Positions 15,799 through 24,982 of a DNA stretch of 41,579 nucleotides are shown in pieces. Numbering within the stretch: position 1 is the first letter of the stretch; each line of letters opens with the position of its first letter. The position numbers and the translations under genes are program-made. The DNA lies in IMG/VR virus record IMGVR_UViG_3300008108_000259, positions 1 through 41,579 of that record; one strand, 5' to 3'. The DNA comes from a virus. The notes under the pieces were generated by a model. It did not search any database, had not been told where the DNA came from, and worked only from the letters and a program-made list of their open reading frames with translations.

Positions 15799-18101
15799 TA
15801 TACTCTACCTACACAATCGACTACGCTTAAAATTGAATTTGGAGAAACTTGATCTACTTCGTCTTGCAATTCATCTCCAATTCTTCTAATACAAAGAACA
15901 GGTAATAATTCTGCATTATAACCTGTTTCAGTTTCAATTGCAAATATTGGTCTTTCTTTGTAACCAATACCACTATTTTTAACTAATACTTTTTCTATAG
16001 ATCCAGATGAATCAAGGACGAGTTCTAAATCTGCTCCATTATTTGGTGTAACTGTTATTTTGTCATTCTTTGAATAGTTAATTCCACTATTTTGAACAAC
16101 AACTTCACACAGATATAGAACTACTGGGTAAACTCCTTCGGAACTTGTTGGATAATTGTCTAGATTTCTTGGAGAAATTGGAGAATTTTGTGTTGAAATG
16201 GTTACCGTCGATTTGTTATTTGCCACTATTTTTTCACCAGGAGGTATTGAAATGGTTCCAATTTCTTGATTATCTTCGTCCAAGATAATACCACTCGCAC
16301 CAATAGAATCTCTTGGAACATATATTTCATCTCCAGGATTCAACTCAACAGTTTCTCCGAGATCATATGGAGTATCATATGTTCCATCAGATCTAAAAAC
16401 AATCGCTTGATCTGGTCTTGCCCATTCTCTATCATCACCACCAAGACTTCCATCAGGTGCGGGAAGATAATCTGTTCCAGGATCAGTTATTACAACATCA
16501 CTAACGGTTCCGTCATCGTTTATTCTAACATATCCAGTTGCACCATCACCCTTTCCACAATCGTCTTTAAAGGATATAAAAGGAGGGTTAGTGTAACCTT
16601 GTCCAGGAGTTATAATATCTACACCTATTATATCGCCAATAGCACTAACTATCACATTTCCAGATGCTCCGGATCCACCTCCACCATAAAACTCTACTTT
16701 TGGTGGACCACAAAATACGGGACCAACATTGCAAGTATCTTGAAAGATATCAGAGAAATCCATATTAAAATTAAAGTTATCTAAGTTTGCTGCATTTTTG
16801 ACGGATAATCCAATACTTTTTGCTTTATTGAAAATAGAATTTATATCTACAGTTATATTTCCGCCATTATTACCAGCTCCGTCCCATATACTCCACTGAT
16901 CAATTTCTGGACATGAAGATTTTTCATCACAAGAAATAAAAGATAATATTTGTCTTAATGTTCCAAAAATCTCTTCGCCCAAACTTATTGCAGTCCCTAA
17001 TATTGCATTAATAGGACCCAATGCAGAGTCAACAAGACCACTTATCAATCCAAAAATTTTTCCTAGAATAGAAGCTATAATATTTTCAACTGCACATAAA
17101 GGAACATTTATGAATCTATCAATAAGTTTTTCCAAAAGAGATATTAGCATATTAATAAGATTGCTAATAATCTTATTAAAAATACATGAAATAGAATTGA
17201 CTGCCTTTTTAGTAGCCTTTAAAAGGTCATCTCTTTCATTTGGAAATAGATAATCATGAAATTCTTTTAACCTATCAACAGTTTGTTCTAAGACAAATTC
17301 TCTAATGCCATTGATAATATTTTTGAAAAATTTAGATACGTCCTCAGCAGCTTCTCTAAGTATTCTTTGAATATCTCCTTGTAAGTTTGAAACTGAAGAT
17401 TGCCAAGATTTAAGTTTTGAATTGACATCTTGAATTTTTTGTATTGCTTTTTGCAATGCTAATTGAATTCCCTTAGCATCATTTCCACCACAAGCAGATA
17501 CCTTCGCTGCAGAACTTTTCTTTTTCCCAGCTTTTTTCTGTTGCTGATCTGCAATATTTGTTCTATTTGAAGAAGATGCTGTTCCTCCTTCTATTGGTTT
17601 AGAATTGTTTGTTGCCTTTCCACCACTTCCCTCTGCAGGTATTCCATATACGGGAACAGTTTCTCCCGATAGTCCACTAAAAGGTTCGAATCCACTCTGA
17701 CCTTGTTTATATTTTAGTGGAGTTTGATCGTTATTTGCCAAACAACCAATGATAATTGGTTCATTTGCGTCTCTTCCGTCCTTGAAGAATCCTATTACAA
17801 TCGTACCCTTTCTAATATTTGGGGACTGATATGAAAGTGCATGACCACTACCTCCAGTGACAGGAAGCATCACTTCACACATTTCTAAATCATTATCAGA
17901 AAGACTGCTTTTTGTCTCAGCATGTCTTCCAACAATTCTTACTTTATATCTGCTTCCCCATCCAGGAAGTTGTCCAGACTCTTTCCACTTCGATCTTAAT
18001 TCATTTGTCTTCCAGACTTTATCATCAACAACTTCCCCAATCCACCAATAAAAACCATTACCACCAATTACTTCAGGGTTAAAAACTGCACTATCTGTCA
18101 T
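15798..18101 (-). CDS. gp5: gp5-like baseplate hub/spike protein, no lysozyme domain seen
   Basis: A 767-residue protein. Residues 1-130 match the T4 gp5 N-terminal OB-fold: NGFYWWIGEVVDD, YKVRIVGRH, EVMLPVTGGSG, GTIVIGFFKDGRDANEPIIIGCL. The middle (about 200-400) is helical and hydrophobic. The C-terminal third has beta segments such as ITPGQGYTNPPFISF. No T4-lysozyme-like catalytic block (as in T4 gp5) is visible. T4 gp5 forms the central spike together with gp27; the gp27-like gene lies upstream, separated by a 70-residue gene. Start and stop both overlap neighbours by one base (TAATG). Confidence 0.75.
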   Translation of the reverse strand: MTDSAVFNPEVIGGNGFYWWIGEVVDDKVWKTNELRSKWKESGQLPGWGSRYKVRIVGRHAETKSSLSDNDLEMCEVMLPVTGGSGHALSYQSPNIRKGTIVIGFFKDGRDANEPIIIGCLANNDQTPLKYKQGQSGFEPFSGLSGETVPVYGIPAEGSGGKATNNSKPIEGGTASSSNRTNIADQQQKKAGKKKSSAAKVSACGGNDAKGIQLALQKAIQKIQDVNSKLKSWQSSVSNLQGDIQRILREAAEDVSKFFKNIINGIREFVLEQTVDRLKEFHDYLFPNERDDLLKATKKAVNSISCIFNKIISNLINMLISLLEKLIDRFINVPLCAVENIIASILGKIFGLISGLVDSALGPINAILGTAISLGEEIFGTLRQILSFISCDEKSSCPEIDQWSIWDGAGNNGGNITVDINSIFNKAKSIGLSVKNAANLDNFNFNMDFSDIFQDTCNVGPVFCGPPKVEFYGGGGSGASGNVIVSAIGDIIGVDIITPGQGYTNPPFISFKDDCGKGDGATGYVRINDDGTVSDVVITDPGTDYLPAPDGSLGGDDREWARPDQAIVFRSDGTYDTPYDLGETVELNPGDEIYVPRDSIGASGIILDEDNQEIGTISIPPGEKIVANNKSTVTISTQNSPISPRNLDNYPTSSEGVYPVVLYLCEVVVQNSGINYSKNDKITVTPNNGADLELVLDSSGSIEKVLVKNSGIGYKERPIFAIETETGYNAELLPVLCIRRIGDELQDEVDQVSPNSILSVVDCVGRV

Positions 18102-18313
18102 TAGTCGTAAACTCTACATTCTGATGCGTCAGGATGGGTATCGCAATATAATTCAAGTGGAGTTGGATCATGATCCTCTCCTGGGTGATTTTCTCTATAT
18201 TTTTCTAAAGACTCAACTTCATCTTCTAAATGTCTTTTTCTTTGAGCACTAACTGTAGTGCTATCAATTTCTTTTCTATTATTGTCAATGTGTTGGTTGA
18301 TAGTTCTTTCCAT
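18101..18313 (-). CDS. Conserved small hub-region protein (70 aa)
   Basis: A 70-residue, highly charged protein: MERTINQHIDNNRKEIDSTT, then SAQRKRHLEDEVESLEKY as a predicted coiled-coil helix, then acidic HPGEDHDPTPLELYCDTHPDASEC with two Cys. This kind of protein recurs between the gp27-like and gp5-like genes of cyanophages. The position suggests a hub or spike accessory or assembly factor. No biochemical role is known to me. Confidence 0.7.
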   Translation of the reverse strand: MERTINQHIDNNRKEIDSTTVSAQRKRHLEDEVESLEKYRENHPGEDHDPTPLELYCDTHPDASECRVYD

Positions 18314-18319
18314 GGTTTT

Positions 18320-19657
18320 CTATGCTATTTTCCTATTTGGATTAGGCTTTCTGCCATAAGAATCCCTTACTAGATTTAATTTAGTATAGGACTTTTGAGG
18401 TTCGATTAAAGTTATAACATCTGATATCATATATATACCACTATCTTTAGTACTTACTTTCTGATTTTTTTCAGAAGACATTTCAATAAAATCACAAAAA
18501 ATTAAATCGCCTGCCCTAAGACTCATATCTGTTGCTATAGTTATGGACATTTTAATTGTGAACAATTGATTATATCTACTTGCGGATTGTGCAACAATAG
18601 ATTTTACGTCATAGTCAAATTCTTTTGATTTCTTAATTGGTTTTAATATACCAACAGGTTGTATTTTACTTATTATTCTTGTTGGTTTATCTGATATTTC
18701 TTTTGGAAAACATGGCAATTTATACCCCGCATAATTCAATCCGTCAGATTCTGATTCTGATGGGATTACTTCATTTTCGTCGTAATTATTTCTATAAAGA
18801 TCATATGTTCTAACTTGAGTTCCATATGCACCAATCATTAATTTTTCTTGAACGTCAATATTGATATGAAATGATTTACTTACAATTTTTCCATCATACG
18901 TCGGCGGTGGCAATCCTTCAACAACTCCGTCATGAATATAAGATTTATAAGATCTTTTTTCATGATCCAAAAGAGTGTCAATAGATTTAAACTGAAATCC
19001 ATTATAATTTTCAAAAAAGAAATATCCAGCAGTTTTTCCAGAAGCTCCTTTAATATCTGGAACAGATCTTTTTGCTAACCAAGTACATTTATATAAAGGT
19101 TTTTCCGTGTGACCATTAAAACTATATGAGTTAATCGTCGGATCTACATGTATATTTTTTTCAGTCTTTAAAGTCTTCTTCAAAATAGAAGTAACAGAAT
19201 CTGATATTTTTCCATCATATCGTTGCACAACTCTTGTTTCTTGTAATTCATTTATTAAAAATTCTCTTGTTACCAAGTCTATAACAAAAACCATATTCTG
19301 GTTGCTTTCTATTCTATTTCTTATTTTTCCAATATAAAGAGACTTTTCATTGGAAAATGAAATTTTATTTCCATATCCATCCACAAACTCTAATTCAACT
19401 TTTTCTCCACCACAAAGATCTAAACCTTCAATTAAACCAACTCGGTCTTTTGTATTTCCCTTAGATAATGCATATCCAGTATCTGCAATTGTTGCAGTTG
19501 CCTTTATACAGTTTTCAAGAACACTTTCGTGGTAAATTAAACTTACGAATCCATTACCACCAATAACATTGACAACATTATTATTGCAATTAGATGTTAT
19601 CTCAAATCTAGTTACATTTACTAAAAGTGATGCTTTATTTCCTAAAATTACTGACAT
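18320..19657 (-). CDS. Baseplate hub protein, gp27-like
   Basis: A 445-residue protein placed directly before the spike genes, the position of the hub ring protein that binds gp5. It starts MSVILGNKASLLVNVTRFEI and contains IYHESVLENCIKATATIADTG, an opening seen in hub proteins of the gp27/gpD type, then a long beta-rich body and MISDVITLIEPQKSYTKLNLVRDSYGRK at the end. Size (T4 gp27 has 391 residues) and context support a hub trimer. The assignment is mostly contextual. Confidence 0.6.
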   Translation of the reverse strand: MSVILGNKASLLVNVTRFEITSNCNNNVVNVIGGNGFVSLIYHESVLENCIKATATIADTGYALSKGNTKDRVGLIEGLDLCGGEKVELEFVDGYGNKISFSNEKSLYIGKIRNRIESNQNMVFVIDLVTREFLINELQETRVVQRYDGKISDSVTSILKKTLKTEKNIHVDPTINSYSFNGHTEKPLYKCTWLAKRSVPDIKGASGKTAGYFFFENYNGFQFKSIDTLLDHEKRSYKSYIHDGVVEGLPPPTYDGKIVSKSFHINIDVQEKLMIGAYGTQVRTYDLYRNNYDENEVIPSESESDGLNYAGYKLPCFPKEISDKPTRIISKIQPVGILKPIKKSKEFDYDVKSIVAQSASRYNQLFTIKMSITIATDMSLRAGDLIFCDFIEMSSEKNQKVSTKDSGIYMISDVITLIEPQKSYTKLNLVRDSYGRKPNPNRKIA

Positions 19658-19658
19658 C

Positions 19659-22600
19659 TTATACTAAGGATTCTGCAATATTATTACTATCTATAGAAGA
19701 ACTAGAAAATCCGCCCAAATACCCACCACCAGAAGTAGATTCTCTAATAACTTCTTTTTGTTTTATAATAATATAATTACTTGCGATTTCATAATCAGTT
19801 TGAGACTTTAATGGTCCCACTGATCTTAGATTCTGCTGTGGCATTAATGCAGATACATCATAATCACTTTTTGGTCTATATCCACCACCAGGAAGTTTCA
19901 TCTTGTTTGGATCAACAGTAGAAGCAATTCCAAAGGCTTGTTTATGATTTGATCTAATTGCAGCATATGTGCGTGAAGTTATTTCTTCAGTTTTTCCACC
20001 TTTTCTTTGCCAGTATTTTCCATTCGCATAAAAATATTCAGTATCACCAACCCTACCAAACCCAGAAACTCTTCCTGTTGGTTGTTCTGCAAGATTTGGA
20101 TTTTGTCTTGGTGGCGGATCTATTTTTGTTGGTGCAGATCCCAACTTTTCAACTCTAACATCAATAATACCACTTCCACCCAATCGGTCCATGGCAGCTT
20201 TACTTAAATCAATAATCCTTCTTGGATGAGGTCTTAATGGATAAATCGGTTCTCCATTAGAATGCATTGCAAAAGGTCCAGTATCATTTACTCTTACTCT
20301 TACTCTTTTTCCGTTTAAAAGATTTGTAACTTCAACGTAAAATGGTTTAGTTCCAACCCCCCATCCAGGTTGATACATAGCAGCTGTCAATCTATTTGTA
20401 TCGAACCTTTCACCAGAAGCAGTTCTTCTGCCTTGAAATCCAGGACCATACCAACTTGCTTGCCCTGTTATAGAATTTCCAGATCTTCTCATTGAAGAAA
20501 CTTTTGCTAAAGATTCCCCCAAATTTTGTCTCTGCAGTCTTGCCATTTCTTCTGGATTGGCGGGACCTTTTTTCAAGTGACCTAATAGATAAGTTTTTCC
20601 TGCAGAATCTTGGATTAGAAGAACATTTCCATATCCTGCATTATATCCAGGCACATATTTTACAAATTTTAAACCTCCTGTGAGTTGAATTGGTGTTCCC
20701 TCGGGTATTCCATAATCAAGTCCTTTATGCTCTTTACCCCATCTCCATCCCATTCCAGATGTAAATGACCAAGAATCTAAAGGTTTTCCTCCAACCATAA
20801 CATTTTTTAAAACATTTGCAGGTATACTTCCACCTGCACCACTATAACCATCACCAGTCTCAATGTGAATGTGAGGTCCAGTCGAACTTCCAGTAGATCC
20901 AACAAATCCAATGACTTGAGTTCCTGGCAAAAATCCTTGATAATCACCGTCTCCAGGGATTGGACCTCTTAAACTATCCGTTGCAGGATCCCTTAAAGAA
21001 AGTTCTTTTGTAATGTTTATAAAAATTTCATTTAATCTAGTTTGTATTAGATTTGAAAAAGACTTGTTTAAAATATCAGTAAGTTGATTACCAACATCTT
21101 GTCCAGCTTGAGGAATGACTCCACCATTTGCCATTCCATATATTTGTCTTTGTAACTCGGAAATAGATAATTGAACTTTATTGTCTATGATACTCTGTAT
21201 GGTTGCTCCGAAAAAGTTGCTGATAGATCCATAAACAGATCTGCTTGGTTTTTGTCCCATAGCAATATCAACAGAGGCTCCCATAACAGGACCAAATAAA
21301 GGAATTCTCTTCAATATTTCAGAAGTTTTCTTCAGAGACCTTAGAGCACTTTTTTGTCCCGGTACTTCTTTTGAGAATAGTTTTTCAATTTTTCCCTTAC
21401 CACCAACGTCCTTACCTGGAAGTGTCTTTTGTGGCGGAACTTTAGTGACCTTTGCTTTTCTAGTTCGTTTTATAGTTCTGCCAACAGAACCACCAACTAC
21501 TTTTCCAGATCTAGTAACTGGTCCACCCTTAGCATATTTTGTTGGTTTTTGTCTTTGGGATATTGTGTCATATAGTGCTCCACCAACGATATCTCCCAAA
21601 ATACCACCAAGAATAGTTCCGGCAAAAGGAATAGGAATAAAAGTTCCTAATGCGGATCCAATTGTAGCACCAACTGCTTTTGCTGCTGCTCTTCCTGGTT
21701 TTTCTCCAGACCATAAAGCAAATAGAAAATCGACTAGTCCACCAATAATTGGAATTCTACCAAAAACTTTTCCTGCTAATTTACCAGCAAACTTTTTAGA
21801 TCCAGACTTTGCAATTTGTCCTGCGGTTTCTCCAGAAATTCCTCTTCTTAATTGTGCCCCAGCAGCACGTCTAGCAGCCTTGTCTGCTGCCCGTTGAGCT
21901 ATTTTTTGTTGACTGGTTATTCCTTTTCCTTCTATAGTTCCGGGTTTTACACCTTCAGGAAGTGATTGAGGTTTATATCCATATCTTCCTGCAGATTGAG
22001 CCCCAGCAACAGTTCCTTGTGGTTTTATTTTTCTTTCATTGCTCCCTGTTTTTATGCCAGAGGCTGCCATCGCAGCAATTATTGTTGCATTTAATGCTAG
22101 ATTTAAATTTTTAGAAAATTCATCAAATTTTTTCCCAGCGTCCTTTCCACCAATATTTTCGACAATAGATTCAAATTTTTTCTTGGTATCATACCCAAAA
22201 TCAATAAAATTGACAATACCATTAAGTATATTACCAGAAAAGTCTTCTACAAAATTAAATATTGGAGATAGATTTCTAGCAATATTAAGCAACTGTGGTA
22301 TTTTTCCACTTAATTTATCAAAAATAAATCCAAAAAAAGTATATAAGAAAAATCTCTTAATGGCACCAAAAATATCAAACCCTACTTTTGGTATAACATT
22401 CTTTGAAGATAATCCTTTAGGTGAAGAAGATTCTAATTTTTTTTCTCTAGATACAAATCTTTTTTTCTCAGTTGCTCTTCTTTTTCTTTCTACTTCTTTT
22501 TTATTGTAAACTGTTGTATTTTCTAAAATTTTAGAAATAATTTGAAGCTTTTTCTTTATATCTAAAAATTGATCAGAAACAGAAACATTATCTTTTTCAG

Positions 22601-22742
22601 TCTTTAAATCTTCCGGATTGATTTTGGCATTATCCCTTTTCTTGACATTTGATATTGGTACCAATATTTTTTTGGCAGCAATACTTAAATTATTTGTTCT
22701 TTTTGAGGGTGGTAATAATTTTTTTGAATCTATTACTGCCAT
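19659..22742 (-). CDS. Large tail/hub-associated protein with M23 peptidase and RlpA-like domains
   Basis: A 1027-residue protein. Residues 1-110 are basic and helical. Hydrophobic helices lie around 122-145 and 330-390 (Gly/Ala-rich, tape-measure-like). Residues 600-725 contain all peptidase M23 motifs but in swapped order: GxHxH (GPHIH, H624/H626) first, then HxGxD-like EHKGLDYG (H672, D676) and LLGHL (H722). Residues 758-868 form an RlpA-like double-psi beta-barrel: ASWYGPGF, TASGERFD (E778), VRVNDTGPF (D820), RIIDLSKAA. The protein probably cuts peptidoglycan during DNA entry. It lies between the tape-measure-like and hub genes; the pair of large genes replaces the T4 28-29 region. Confidence 0.75.
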   Translation of the reverse strand: MAVIDSKKLLPPSKRTNNLSIAAKKILVPISNVKKRDNAKINPEDLKTEKDNVSVSDQFLDIKKKLQIISKILENTTVYNKKEVERKRRATEKKRFVSREKKLESSSPKGLSSKNVIPKVGFDIFGAIKRFFLYTFFGFIFDKLSGKIPQLLNIARNLSPIFNFVEDFSGNILNGIVNFIDFGYDTKKKFESIVENIGGKDAGKKFDEFSKNLNLALNATIIAAMAASGIKTGSNERKIKPQGTVAGAQSAGRYGYKPQSLPEGVKPGTIEGKGITSQQKIAQRAADKAARRAAGAQLRRGISGETAGQIAKSGSKKFAGKLAGKVFGRIPIIGGLVDFLFALWSGEKPGRAAAKAVGATIGSALGTFIPIPFAGTILGGILGDIVGGALYDTISQRQKPTKYAKGGPVTRSGKVVGGSVGRTIKRTRKAKVTKVPPQKTLPGKDVGGKGKIEKLFSKEVPGQKSALRSLKKTSEILKRIPLFGPVMGASVDIAMGQKPSRSVYGSISNFFGATIQSIIDNKVQLSISELQRQIYGMANGGVIPQAGQDVGNQLTDILNKSFSNLIQTRLNEIFINITKELSLRDPATDSLRGPIPGDGDYQGFLPGTQVIGFVGSTGSSTGPHIHIETGDGYSGAGGSIPANVLKNVMVGGKPLDSWSFTSGMGWRWGKEHKGLDYGIPEGTPIQLTGGLKFVKYVPGYNAGYGNVLLIQDSAGKTYLLGHLKKGPANPEEMARLQRQNLGESLAKVSSMRRSGNSITGQASWYGPGFQGRRTASGERFDTNRLTAAMYQPGWGVGTKPFYVEVTNLLNGKRVRVRVNDTGPFAMHSNGEPIYPLRPHPRRIIDLSKAAMDRLGGSGIIDVRVEKLGSAPTKIDPPPRQNPNLAEQPTGRVSGFGRVGDTEYFYANGKYWQRKGGKTEEITSRTYAAIRSNHKQAFGIASTVDPNKMKLPGGGYRPKSDYDVSALMPQQNLRSVGPLKSQTDYEIASNYIIIKQKEVIRESTSGGGYLGGFSSSSIDSNNIAESLV

Positions 22743-22743
22743 T

Positions 22744-24801
22744 TTATGCTATTCCATAAATTGACTTGTTAATCTTTTGATTAATGCTGTATTGATCAGG
22801 AATGTTGGGAACATTTGTAGAACCTCTTGTCTGAGCAATTGGACCAATGTTCCTAACAATATCTGGCAACTGAATAACACTAACATTTGCTCCACCTCTA
22901 ACTGGAGGTCCAGGAAGAGTAAGTTTTGATTGTGGTCCAATATTAATTGGTTGTCCGCGAAGATTTGCATATCCATCGGGTTCATAACCCATTTGTCTCA
23001 TTACTTCTTCTTGACGTTTTGCTGCACCTCTTATTGTTTGTACATTAGAACCAAAATTCCTAAAAGCATCTCTAATTATAGTTGACGAAGATGATGCTCT
23101 TTGTTTGGGAAAACTAACTTGTGTAGAATCATATGGACTCCATTCACGTATTACGCTAGGAGCATTTGGATTTTGATTATATCTCTGAACAGATTTTGGA
23201 GAAAATCTATGTCCCTCTTTCTGATTAACGACACTTCTGTTCAGCGGTATTCCAAGAAACTTATTCTGTATGCCCATTTCAGAATACCTTGGAGATATAA
23301 CGCTTCCAGTTCCAGGAAGAAATCGCCCAAGTTGATTTAGTATACCAGACCCCAATGGTTGTTGACTTCTATTATTTCTACTAAGTCCCTGTATTGATGC
23401 AAGAGTTTGATTTACCGACCCCATACCTATTCTAGGAGTTACTGAAGATCCAATAACTCCTCCATTTTTATGAGTTTCTATTCCAGATCCAAGAAACGTT
23501 GGTTTATTTGCATTTGGTCCACCAAAAATTCTATTCCAAGATAATAGACGATCTCTACCGATTGCGTTAACAGCATCGGTATTCATTACAACTTCACCTT
23601 TCTTTAGAATACCTGTGCCCCCTCCTTCTATTGGAAGTGCTTGAGTATCTTGCCCAGCACCAGAAACTTTAGTGCCAGTTTGATCAGTTACCAATCCACT
23701 AAAACCAGATACTGTGCCGCCACTAGAATACATTGCGCCAGGAACTGGTGCGACAATTGCTTGATTGGATTGTCCCAATTTTAATTCTTGACCAGCAAAA
23801 AAGTTGCCAAATTTTTTGTACCAAGGTAAGTTTGGATTTTTTTCTTCGATTTGGATATTTTTTCTTTGTTCTTCTAGAAAAGGTTTTATTCTTTCTCTTT
23901 CTTTAGATCTTGCAATTGTTCCCGCAACAGAAGTGGTTACAACTAAACTTGTTAAAGGATTTGCTTTTATTAGAGATAATATCTTTGGAGTGAATTTAGC
24001 AAGAGTCGCTATTGTAGATCTAACAAACTTTCCAAATGGAGTTGCAAATAATACAAACGCTGCTAATATACTGGGCCACCAATCTTTCAAAAATTGTTTT
24101 AATGTTGCTATTTTTTTCTTATTTTTTGGATCTGCAAACCATTTTGTGAGTTTTACAAATGCTCTACCCAATAATGTAAAAAATATAAATTTAAAAATAC
24201 TATCTAAAATGTTTTGGACCGGTGCTAGCATTTTAGTTGCTAGAGAAACCATTTTCTGTATTGGTTTTTCTAGTTCACTTTCTCTATTTCTTCTACTAGT
24301 ATTTTCTTCTTTCTTTCTTTCACTTTCTGCACTAGTTTTGGCATATTGATTTTGTACCAATAATCTATGCAATATATTATCTAAAGTAGAAGCAATACCT
24401 TCCAAAGATTTTTTAACACCTTTACCCAAAGAAGGTTCTTTAACTTCAGGAATTACTGCTTTTCCTGCAAGAAAAAATTTCTCTTTAGATACCCTAATTG
24501 GTCCAGTTACACCTATATTTTCTGCCGTTATCTTCTTTTTTTTAATTTTAAATTTGCCAATTTTATTTTTTACTCTTTTAAATTCATCCTGAAGGAGCAT
24601 AGCTCTATCAGTAGATTTTTCTTGTCCTTTATTTACTTTCTGTAGTTCTGTAAAAAGAATCTGCTTATATTCGCCATAAGTAAAATCGTAAAGTTCTTCT
24701 ATCCCAAGTATCTCAAGAATCCTTTCGTCAATGTCCTCAGTGACAAAATCAGATTCTCTCGTTCCCTCGTACAGTGCAAGTTTTCCTGCTTCAACTGCCA
24801 T
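22744..24801 (-). CDS. Tape-measure-like tail protein (gp29 position)
   Basis: A 685-residue protein. Residues 1-180 are charged and helical with coiled-coil character. Hydrophobic stretches lie at about 202-212 (IFKFIFFTLLG), 244-256 (SILAAFVLFATPF) and 283-296. The block GTGILKKGEVVMNTDAVNAIGRDRLL, followed by FGGPNANKP, resembles the GEVV motif frequent in phage tape-measure proteins. T4 gp29 (590 residues) fixes tail length. It directly follows gp26 and the gp51-like gene, where lambda-like phages place the tape measure after the tail chaperones. Its ATG overlaps the gp51-like stop. Confidence 0.6.
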   Translation of the reverse strand: MAVEAGKLALYEGTRESDFVTEDIDERILEILGIEELYDFTYGEYKQILFTELQKVNKGQEKSTDRAMLLQDEFKRVKNKIGKFKIKKKKITAENIGVTGPIRVSKEKFFLAGKAVIPEVKEPSLGKGVKKSLEGIASTLDNILHRLLVQNQYAKTSAESERKKEENTSRRNRESELEKPIQKMVSLATKMLAPVQNILDSIFKFIFFTLLGRAFVKLTKWFADPKNKKKIATLKQFLKDWWPSILAAFVLFATPFGKFVRSTIATLAKFTPKILSLIKANPLTSLVVTTSVAGTIARSKERERIKPFLEEQRKNIQIEEKNPNLPWYKKFGNFFAGQELKLGQSNQAIVAPVPGAMYSSGGTVSGFSGLVTDQTGTKVSGAGQDTQALPIEGGGTGILKKGEVVMNTDAVNAIGRDRLLSWNRIFGGPNANKPTFLGSGIETHKNGGVIGSSVTPRIGMGSVNQTLASIQGLSRNNRSQQPLGSGILNQLGRFLPGTGSVISPRYSEMGIQNKFLGIPLNRSVVNQKEGHRFSPKSVQRYNQNPNAPSVIREWSPYDSTQVSFPKQRASSSSTIIRDAFRNFGSNVQTIRGAAKRQEEVMRQMGYEPDGYANLRGQPINIGPQSKLTLPGPPVRGGANVSVIQLPDIVRNIGPIAQTRGSTNVPNIPDQYSINQKINKSIYGIA

Positions 24802-24958
24802 TTTGTTGTTGCTTGAGTTTTTCTTCTTCTAAATGATTTTTCAATAATGCAACGTAAACATCCCTTTCCCAAGGAATCATATTTTCAATCTCAGTTAATG
24901 AGTATTTATGATACTGCATTAAGGCAAAATTTAATTGAAAATAATTTTCAAGGTCCAT
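24791..24958 (-). CDS. gp51-like small tail/baseplate assembly protein (55 aa), possible -1 frameshift extension of gp26
   Basis: Starting at the second in-frame ATG (24958; AGGA nine bases before it) it encodes MDLENYFQLNFALMQYHKYS, then LTEIENMIPWERDVYVALLKNHLEEE and a Gln-rich tail. An upstream ATG at 24967 is also in frame. The gene occupies the position of T4 gene 51, whose product is an assembly catalyst for the hub. The same frame is open backwards into the end of gp26 and meets a T TTT TTC heptamer, so the segment can also be made as a C-terminal extension of gp26. The pattern of Leu, then SLTEIExM, then W resembles extensions of tail chaperones such as P2 E'. Confidence 0.7.
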   Translation of the reverse strand: MDLENYFQLNFALMQYHKYSLTEIENMIPWERDVYVALLKNHLEEEKLKQQQNGS

Positions 24959-24982
24959 ATGGACCATTCCTATGCGAAAAAA
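24952..24982 (-). promoter_or_regulatory. Candidate -1 programmed ribosomal frameshift site
   Basis: The minus strand carries the heptamer TTTTTTC (24982-24976), read in gp26 as AGT TTT TTC GCA TAG. Slipping back one base gives TTT TTT CGC ATA GGA ATG, which is in frame with the 55-codon gene. Ten bases after the heptamer lies the perfect palindrome GGTCCATATGGACC (24965-24952), a possible stimulatory stem-loop. The fused product would be about 299 residues. Confidence 0.6.

Noticed and set aside
21445-22509. Plus-strand open frames inside the large tail gene
   Set aside because: Antisense shadows of Gly/Ala/Lys-rich coding sequence, without ribosome sites.
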